Part shown: in pieces, positions 22,343-27,410 of the stretch | Numbering within the stretch: position 1 is the first letter of the stretch | Layout: every line of letters begins with the position of its first letter | Origin: DASTSN01 sp035760665 | Lineage (GTDB): Bacteria; Bacteroidota; Bacteroidia; Chitinophagales; Chitinophagaceae | Length of the DNA stretch: 27,410 nt | Assembly: GCA_035760665.1 (NCBI GenBank) | Contig: DASTSN010000067.1 | Coordinates: forward strand, 1-27,410 | Direction: 5' to 3' | The notes under the pieces: generated by a model | Told to the model about the DNA's origin: nothing | The model's database searches: none | What the model saw: the letters and a program-made list of their open reading frames with translations, nothing else | Position numbers and translations under genes: made by a program

Positions 22343-23368
22343 ATGAAAAAAATCATCCTGGTTCTTTTTAGTATCCTTTGTTTACTGGCTGGTTTCGCCG
22401 CCTGGAAAATGTTTGGTCCTGCAACGTCTACGCCCCACGGCGAGTTTTTTTACATTAAGACCGGCGAACATTATTCAGGCGTTAAAGACAGCCTTGTGAA
22501 CCAGCGGTATATCAGCAGTGCGTGGTGGTTTGATAAAACCGCCCGGCTTTTTGGTTTTTCAGCAGATCGTGTAAAAGCGGGCCGTTATAAAATTAATAAG
22601 GGTATGAGTTTGTTTCAGCTTGTTCGGATGCTGAAGAACGGGCGCCAGACGCCTGTCAACCTTGTGATCACCAAGTTGCGGACAAAGGAAGATTTTGCAC
22701 GGAAAACCGGCAGCCTGTTTGAATGCGATTCGATGCAAATGATGGCCTTCCTTGATAACCCGGATTCCCTAGACCGGTATGGGCTGGATACGAATACGGT
22801 TATGACCGCCATTCTGCCCGATACGTATACGTATTTCTGGAACACCACTCCTTCCCGCATTTTTAAAAAGATTTATGAAAACAGCCAACTTTTCTGGAAT
22901 GAAGAGCGATCGGAAAAAGCGGCAAACCACGGTTTGACACCTGCACAGGCTTATATCCTTGCTTCCATTGTGGAGGAGGAAACGAATGATAAAAACGACA
23001 AGCCGTTGATTGCCAGTGTATACCTCAACCGCTTGTCAAGAGGTATGCTCTTGCAGGCCGATCCTACAATCAAATTTGCCCTCCGCAATTTTACCCTGAA
23101 ACGGATTTACCAGAAATACCTGTCCGTTGAATCACCATACAATACCTATCGTAACAAAGGATTGCCACCCGGGCCCATCTGCACGCCTTCCCGCCAGACG
23201 ATTGAAGCCGTACTGGATTCGTCGGGGACAGACTACCTCTATTTCGTGGCAAAGAGTGATTTGTCTGGCAAGCATGTATTTACCAGCAATTATAACGACC
23301 ATTTAAAATACGCAAAGGAATACCAGCAGCTTTTGAACAAACTTGATTCCTCGCAGCAGGAAAAGTAA
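22343..23368 (+). CDS. mltG: Endolytic murein transglycosylase MltG
   Basis: MltG (YceG) cleaves nascent glycan strands near the inner membrane and sets glycan length. This 341-aa protein has an N-terminal membrane anchor (about 4-24) and a LysM-like region. The catalytic YceG domain carries the probable catalytic glutamate E211 in ASIVEEET, the QADPT block (238-242), ESPYNTYR (263-270) and GLPPGPI (273-279). All expected blocks are present, so it should be active in the periplasm. GGAGGT at 22326-22331 precedes the ATG. The YihY-family gene starts 7 bp after its stop. The terminator just upstream implies its own promoter, which I could not identify in the 28-bp gap. Confidence 0.96.
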   Translation: MKKIILVLFSILCLLAGFAAWKMFGPATSTPHGEFFYIKTGEHYSGVKDSLVNQRYISSAWWFDKTARLFGFSADRVKAGRYKINKGMSLFQLVRMLKNGRQTPVNLVITKLRTKEDFARKTGSLFECDSMQMMAFLDNPDSLDRYGLDTNTVMTAILPDTYTYFWNTTPSRIFKKIYENSQLFWNEERSEKAANHGLTPAQAYILASIVEEETNDKNDKPLIASVYLNRLSRGMLLQADPTIKFALRNFTLKRIYQKYLSVESPYNTYRNKGLPPGPICTPSRQTIEAVLDSSGTDYLYFVAKSDLSGKHVFTSNYNDHLKYAKEYQQLLNKLDSSQQEK

Positions 23369-23375
23369 GGATGAC

Positions 23376-24329
23376 ATGATTAAACTATTTTCCATCCCGC
23401 GACGATATATTCTAAACTCTTTGCCTGTCAGGTTTGTGGTAAACAAGAGTAAAAAGATTAGTTTGCCAGGTTTCCAGGGTATTCCCCTGCATGATGTCGT
23501 TAAGTTTTTCTTTGGCCAGGTGCGCAAAGTGGGAATGGTGGAACGGGCCTCTGCTATTTCGTTTAATATCTTTATGGCCATTCCACCAGCTATTATTTTC
23601 CTGTTTACCTTAATACCTTACCTGTCCATTTCCCGACAGTTTATTCATGAGATGTTTGGCCTTATTCGCGATGTGATTCCCGGTGAAAAAAATAATTCTT
23701 CAATTATAAAATTTCTAAACGATTTTGTTACCCATCCGCGTAATGACTTGCTTTCGCTGGGTTTTTTACTGGCCCTGTTTTATTCTTCCAGCGCCATGAT
23801 GGGTATTATGCGGTCATTCGATAAAAATTATCTTGGTTTTAAAAAACGAAAAGCCCTGCAGCAACGCGGTATTGCGATCAAATTAACGCTCATACTATTT
23901 GTATTGGTTGTTGCCTCGGTGCTGGTACTCGTTGCACAGGATGTGGTGCTGAAATGGATTGGGATTGAAAACAAAGGCGTTCGTGATGTGATTAAAAATG
24001 TTCGCTGGATAGTGATCATCCTTTTGTTTTTTTACATCATCTCTTATATCTACAAGCATGCTCCCTCGGTGGATAAGAAATGGAAGCTCATCAATGCCGG
24101 TTCGATACTGGCCACCTTCCTGATGCTCCTTTTTACATCCCTCTTTTCTTACTGGGTAAATCATTTTGGCAATTACAATAAGTTGTATGGCTCTATCGGC
24201 ACAATTATGATCCTCATGTTGCTGATTTATTTTAATTCGCTGGTGTTGCTCATTGGTTTTGAGCTGAATGTGAGTATCTCCTCTTTGAAAAGACTGGCCG
24301 AGTCTGCCTCCTCCAAGTCGACCGCCTGA
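23376..24329 (+). CDS. YihY/BrkB-family integral membrane protein
   Basis: This 317-aa protein has about six membrane helices (near 66-84, 126-146, 168-190, 210-227, 240-260 and 275-297). It carries the family marks RASAISFNIFMAIPPAIIFLF (split around residue 70), a FYSSSAMMGIMRSFDKNY block and the C-terminal YGSIGTIMILMLLIYFNSLVLLIGFELN region. The family was once called RNase BN in error; some members are called BrkB, but the transport substrate is unknown. AAGGA at 23367-23371 just before the ATG supports the start at 23376, and an out-of-frame ATG at 23371 is ignored. It is translated from the same mRNA as mltG by spacing. Confidence 0.93.
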   Translation: MIKLFSIPRRYILNSLPVRFVVNKSKKISLPGFQGIPLHDVVKFFFGQVRKVGMVERASAISFNIFMAIPPAIIFLFTLIPYLSISRQFIHEMFGLIRDVIPGEKNNSSIIKFLNDFVTHPRNDLLSLGFLLALFYSSSAMMGIMRSFDKNYLGFKKRKALQQRGIAIKLTLILFVLVVASVLVLVAQDVVLKWIGIENKGVRDVIKNVRWIVIILLFFYIISYIYKHAPSVDKKWKLINAGSILATFLMLLFTSLFSYWVNHFGNYNKLYGSIGTIMILMLLIYFNSLVLLIGFELNVSISSLKRLAESASSKSTA

Positions 24330-24424
24330 ATGCGCGGTAGGGTAGATTATTAACCGGCTTTATGGAATTTTTTAATGGTTGCATCAAGATGATATTGCAT
24401 TTACCATTATTCACTATCAAAACC

Positions 24425-24631
24425 ATGCTTATGCTTCCCAGGAAAATTATTAACCGGTTCATTATTCTTTCCTTTTTTGCACTGGTTGGTTATTGTCTAG
24501 CCACTGCCATTGCTGTGAAAAGCGTTATTGGTATAGTGCTGGCTATCGTGAGCCTGGCTGCCGCCATTGTTTTCCTGTATATTTTATTACAGGAGCAAAA
24601 GCCAGTGGAGTCAGATGAAATTACTTCTTAA
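24425..24631 (+). CDS. Small two-helix membrane protein, unknown function
   Basis: This frame gives a 68-aa protein with two hydrophobic helices (about 11-26 and 32-55), a basic N-terminus (LPRKIINR) and an acidic C-terminus (QKPVESDEITS). That pattern is typical of small inner-membrane proteins. The start is uncertain: in-frame ATGs at 24362 and 24389 would add 21 or 12 hydrophobic residues. The nearer ATG is chosen because it begins just before the basic segment. No family is recognised. It lies about 95 bp after the YihY gene without a clear promoter, and the next gene on the right is on the other strand. Confidence 0.5.
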   Translation: MLMLPRKIINRFIILSFFALVGYCLATAIAVKSVIGIVLAIVSLAAAIVFLYILLQEQKPVESDEITS

Positions 24632-24759
24632 ATGATTACTGGCCTTTTAGTTGTTCGGGCCCGCTGAAGCAGGTGGATTCTTGAAAATATATGCACAATA
24701 CTAGGCAAGCCACTTTTGTACCGATTTTTTATCAGGATTGGCTTATGCATGTGGTAGGG

Positions 24760-25653
24760 TTAGTTTTGATTTCTGTATATGTTTGGCGACATACCCACCT
24801 TTTGCTTAAACAAACGGGTAAAGTGCTGCGGATATTTAAATCCCAATTCGTAGGCTATTTCGCTAATTGACTTGTCAATATCAAAAATTCTTTCTTTTGC
24901 CACGTCAATCACTTTTGTTTGAATGTATTCCAGTGCAGAAATACCCGTCTCTTTTTTTATCAGGTCACCAAAATAATTAGCTGACAGATGCAGTTCCTCT
25001 GCACAATAAGACACAGTAGGCAATCCGATGTTTTGTGGTTTTTCAGAAGAAAAATAGCTGTTTAAAAGCGTTTCAAATTTTTCTAAAATTCCTTTATTAA
25101 CGTGTTCCCTTGTTATGAACTGCCTGTCGTAGAAACGGGTGGAATAATTTAGCAGCAACTGCAAATGAGAAATCACTAATGTTTTACTGTGCTGATCCAG
25201 GTTTTGCCGGAGTTCATCTTCAATCGTTTCAAACACATTCAAAACCAGCTTTCTTTCTTTTTTTGAAAGGTGCAGCGCCTCGTTGGATGAATAAGAGAAA
25301 AAACTATAATCAGTCATTATGTTACGTAATGGAGTTCCTGCAAGAAAGTCAGGATGAAATATTAATACCTTTCCCTTAGGTTTTATACCAGGTAAGTAAT
25401 TTTCAACGGTTAATATTTGCCCCGGAGCCACAAACACCAGGCTTTCTTCCTGGTAATCGTAGCTTTCTTTTCCATAACGCAAATCGCCACATTTCGTTTC
25501 CTTTAAAAAAATGCAAAAGAAACCAAAATTGTATGAAGCGGGTTCTAAAAACTTTAAGTTGTCATAGTCTAAAACATTAATGAGGGGATGCAATGTTTCT
25601 GCTCCTCTCAGTTTGCTGTATTCACCAACACTTTTTATTTTCTTTATTTCCAT
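24760..25653 (-). CDS. AraC-family transcriptional regulator
   Basis: This 297-aa protein has an N-terminal cupin-like sensing domain (about 1-170, with LVFVAPGQILTVEN as in AraC_binding domains) and a C-terminal AraC DNA-binding domain of two helix-turn-helix units. The second HTH carries the classic SISEIAYELGFKYPQHFTRLFKQKVGMSPNIYR pattern (split here at GFK). The ligand is unknown. The start at 25651-25653 is preferred over an in-frame ATG at 25684-25686, because that longer start lies within and upstream of the predicted -7 box. It is divergent from an aldo/keto reductase gene, with 236 bp between them containing imperfect direct repeats, so it probably regulates that gene. Confidence 0.95.
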   Translation of the reverse strand: MEIKKIKSVGEYSKLRGAETLHPLINVLDYDNLKFLEPASYNFGFFCIFLKETKCGDLRYGKESYDYQEESLVFVAPGQILTVENYLPGIKPKGKVLIFHPDFLAGTPLRNIMTDYSFFSYSSNEALHLSKKERKLVLNVFETIEDELRQNLDQHSKTLVISHLQLLLNYSTRFYDRQFITREHVNKGILEKFETLLNSYFSSEKPQNIGLPTVSYCAEELHLSANYFGDLIKKETGISALEYIQTKVIDVAKERIFDIDKSISEIAYELGFKYPQHFTRLFKQKVGMSPNIYRNQN

Positions 25654-25673
25654 TATTGAAATGTTTTTCCTCT

Positions 25674-25681
25674 CAAATTTA
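25674..25681 (-). promoter_or_regulatory. -7 element of the AraC-family regulator
   Basis: TAAATTTG on the minus strand matches TAnnTTTG exactly. The transcription start would be near 25667, about 14 nt before the ATG at 25653. There is no clear -33 TTG, which would suit dependence on an activator. Confidence 0.42.
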
Positions 25682-25717
25682 CTCAAAATCTTCCCCGGGC
25701 AGGTAATCGCCCTTTCA

Positions 25718-25840
25718 AATCAGTGATATTGGTAAGTAAAAAAGTAATGTATATACGTGGTAATGCCTGATATTAAGATTGGTGTGCTCCTGACCCCCCC
25801 AATCAGTAAAACTGGTAAGCAAAGCCGTAATCCGTATAAC
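25718..25840. repeat. Imperfect 40-bp direct repeat pair, likely AraC-type operators
   Basis: Copy 1 (25718-25757) and copy 2 (25801-25840) share AATCAGT, then TGGTAAG, then GTAAT and TAT at the same offsets, 83 bp apart start to start. AraC-family proteins bind direct repeats, and these lie between the regulator and the divergent aldo/keto reductase. A -7-like GACATTTG (25862-25869) begins 21 bp after copy 2, so copy 2 would cover the -33 region of the reductase promoter. Similarity is seen directly; binding is inferred. Confidence 0.55.
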
Positions 25841-25889
25841 AATAAGTCCACGTTTTCTGCTGACATTTGTTTCACAAAAATTAAGAACA

Positions 25890-26873
25890 ATGAAAAATAG
25901 AAAATTAGGTAAAAGCGGACTGGAAGTTTCTGAATTGGGATTTGGTTGCATGGGCTTAACATTCGGATATGGGCCCGCCACCAGCGAAGCAGCTGCCATT
26001 GCAGTAATCCAAAAAGCCTATGATTTAGGTATCACATTTTTTGATACGGCCGAAGCTTACAGCCAGGGACTGAATGAAGAATATCTAGGCAAGGCCGTAA
26101 AACCTTTTAGAGATAAAGTAATTATTGCCACCAAGTTTGGTTTCAAAGAGGGTAATAGTTCTAAAGGAGTGGACAGCCGCCCCGAACGTATCAAAAAAGT
26201 AGTGGAAAATTCTTTGAAATATTTGCAAACGGATGTGATTGATTTATTGTATCAACACAGGGTTGACCCTGGCATACCAATGGAAGAGGTGGCGGGTACC
26301 GTGAAAGATTTGATACAGGAAGGAAAAGTAAAATACTTTGGAATGAGCGAAGCCGGCGTTGAAAGCATCCGGAAAGCGCATGCTGTTTTACCGGTAACCG
26401 CCTTACAAAGCGAATATTCTATGTTTTGGCGTGAACCTGAAAAAGAAATACTGCCATTACTGGAGGAATTGGGTATTGGTTTTGTTCCCTTCAGCCCATT
26501 GGGAAAAGGCTTTTTAACGGGGGCTATTTCAGCTGAAACAAAATTTGACAGTACTGATTTCCGAAATATTGTACCCCGTTTTTCAGAAGAAAACAGAAAG
26601 GCAAATCAATCCTTAGTTGATTTAGTAAAAACGATTGCCAAAGAAAAACAGGTATCTCCTGCACAAATTGCTTTAGCGTGGTTGTTAGCGCAAAAGCCTT
26701 ACATAGTTCCGATCCCGGGTACTACCAAAATTCATCGTTTGGAAGAAAATGTTGGAGCTGTCAATATTACCCTTTCTGAAGAAGAATTGAGCAGAATAAA
26801 ATCGGCATTGGAAAGCATTAAGATTTCAGGTGACCGATATCCTGCCGCTTTACAGGCAAGAGTTGGTAAATAA
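25890..26873 (+). CDS. Aldo/keto reductase
   Basis: This 327-aa NADPH-dependent oxidoreductase of the AKR superfamily folds as a (beta/alpha)8 barrel. The catalytic tetrad is visible: D52, Y57, K82 and H123 (FFDTAEAY, IATKFG, YQHRVDP). Near the C-terminus, PIPGTTKIHRLEENVGA (about 271-287) is the cofactor-binding block. The sequence is like the AKR13/YakC-type reductases that act on small aldehydes and ketones, but the substrate is unknown. The gene is divergent from an AraC-family regulator, and a short-chain dehydrogenase starts 59 bp after its stop, which suggests an inducible redox or detoxification cassette. The start is the first ATG after the -7-like site. Confidence 0.96.
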   Translation: MKNRKLGKSGLEVSELGFGCMGLTFGYGPATSEAAAIAVIQKAYDLGITFFDTAEAYSQGLNEEYLGKAVKPFRDKVIIATKFGFKEGNSSKGVDSRPERIKKVVENSLKYLQTDVIDLLYQHRVDPGIPMEEVAGTVKDLIQEGKVKYFGMSEAGVESIRKAHAVLPVTALQSEYSMFWREPEKEILPLLEELGIGFVPFSPLGKGFLTGAISAETKFDSTDFRNIVPRFSEENRKANQSLVDLVKTIAKEKQVSPAQIALAWLLAQKPYIVPIPGTTKIHRLEENVGAVNITLSEEELSRIKSALESIKISGDRYPAALQARVGK

Positions 26874-26932
26874 TATGAAATGAAAGCCAGGTTATTGTTA
26901 TCTAAGTTGCATCAACAATTTAAAAACAAAAA

Positions 26933-27410
26933 ATGAATACAACAAAAGAAATAATTGTATTAACTGGTGCTGGTCAGTTAGGAATGGCGATTGTAAGAAG
27001 AATGGCTTATGGCAATAAACTGTTTATTGCCGATTGGAAAATGGAAAATGCGGAAGCCATCACCAAAACACTTGTTGATGCAGGTTTTGATGCTGTTCCT
27101 TTTAAAACAGATATTTCTTCGCGGGCATCTATTTTGGAATTGATAGAAGCGGCAAAGAAGGAAGGTGAAATTGCTATGTTTATTAATGCTGCAGGAGTAT
27201 CACCAAGTCAATCTACCAAAGAAGATATTTTAGCCGTTGACCTTTATGGAACGGCAGTGCTACTGGAAGAATTTGGAAAAGTGATGAAGCAAGGTGGTAC
27301 TGGCGTTACTATCTCCAGTCAATCGGGTCACAGGATGCCTGCATTGACAGCCGAAGAAGACAGGCTATTAGCCACCACACCAACCGAAGAGCTGCTAGGT
27401 TTGAGTATCC
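26933..27410 (+). CDS. Short-chain dehydrogenase/reductase, cut by the window edge
   Basis: The first 159 residues of an SDR-family NAD(P)-dependent oxidoreductase are present; the gene runs off the right edge. Visible features are TGAGQLG (11-17), a variant of the TGxxxGxG cofactor loop, NAAG (85-88) and a Ser in ISSQSGH (127-133) that should be the catalytic serine. The YxxxK motif would lie beyond the edge. The segment after the serine (MPALTAEEDRLLATTP) is longer and more acidic than in classical SDRs. It follows the aldo/keto reductase by 59 bp and is probably in the same transcript. Substrate is unknown. Confidence 0.88.
   Translation, partial: MNTTKEIIVLTGAGQLGMAIVRRMAYGNKLFIADWKMENAEAITKTLVDAGFDAVPFKTDISSRASILELIEAAKKEGEIAMFINAAGVSPSQSTKEDILAVDLYGTAVLLEEFGKVMKQGGTGVTISSQSGHRMPALTAEEDRLLATTPTEELLGLSI

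Overview
The window looks like a chromosomal segment of a Bacteroidota bacterium, most likely family Chitinophagaceae. Three things point there. The protein families are typical: a DPE2-like 4-alpha-glucanotransferase with tandem CBM20 domains, DUF2851, the DUF2520/HAD/UbiA/Maf cluster, and an LptE-SecG operon with a sigma-54 activator. Several promoters carry the Bacteroidota -7 element TAnnTTTG (often TAnnTTTGC). Most starts lack a strong Shine-Dalgarno. The family-level assignment is inference; no 16S or marker search was possible.

Left part (1-4,500). The tail of a membrane-protein-like gene runs in from the left. A gene-poor stretch follows with an orphan promoter-like signal, two short palindromes and an array of eight 21-bp tandem repeats. 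Then come a dipeptide epimerase and a 900-aa 4-alpha-glucanotransferase, both on the minus strand and 15 bp apart.

Middle-left (4,600-13,990). A compact 51-aa membrane-protein unit has its own promoter and terminator. A YqaE/Pmp3-domain protein follows, then lipA with a clear promoter and a palindromic leader, a predicted envelope beta-strand-rich protein, and a divergent OsmC protein. A minus-strand cluster carries DUF2520, a KdsC-type HAD phosphatase, a UbiA prenyltransferase, Maf and DUF2851. An alpha/beta hydrolase and an SGNH hydrolase are divergent from it.

Middle-right (14,280-24,630). topA, a conserved 172-aa protein and tRNA-Gly(CCC) lead into a long plus-strand run: miaB, a sigma-54 activator, lptE, an uncharacterised 305-aa protein, secG, a terminator, mltG and a YihY-family membrane protein. 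A two-helix small membrane protein follows. The theme is envelope biogenesis: LPS transport, Sec secretion and peptidoglycan chain termination.

Right end (24,760-27,410). This part looks AT-richer by eye and accessory-like. It holds an AraC-family regulator divergent from an aldo/keto reductase, with an imperfect 40-bp direct repeat between them, and a truncated short-chain dehydrogenase after the reductase. This resembles a small regulated redox/detoxification cassette.

Most of the window is ordinary housekeeping. The least explained items are the 21-bp repeat array with its upstream promoter/palindrome, the lipA leader, and the AraC-side direct repeats.
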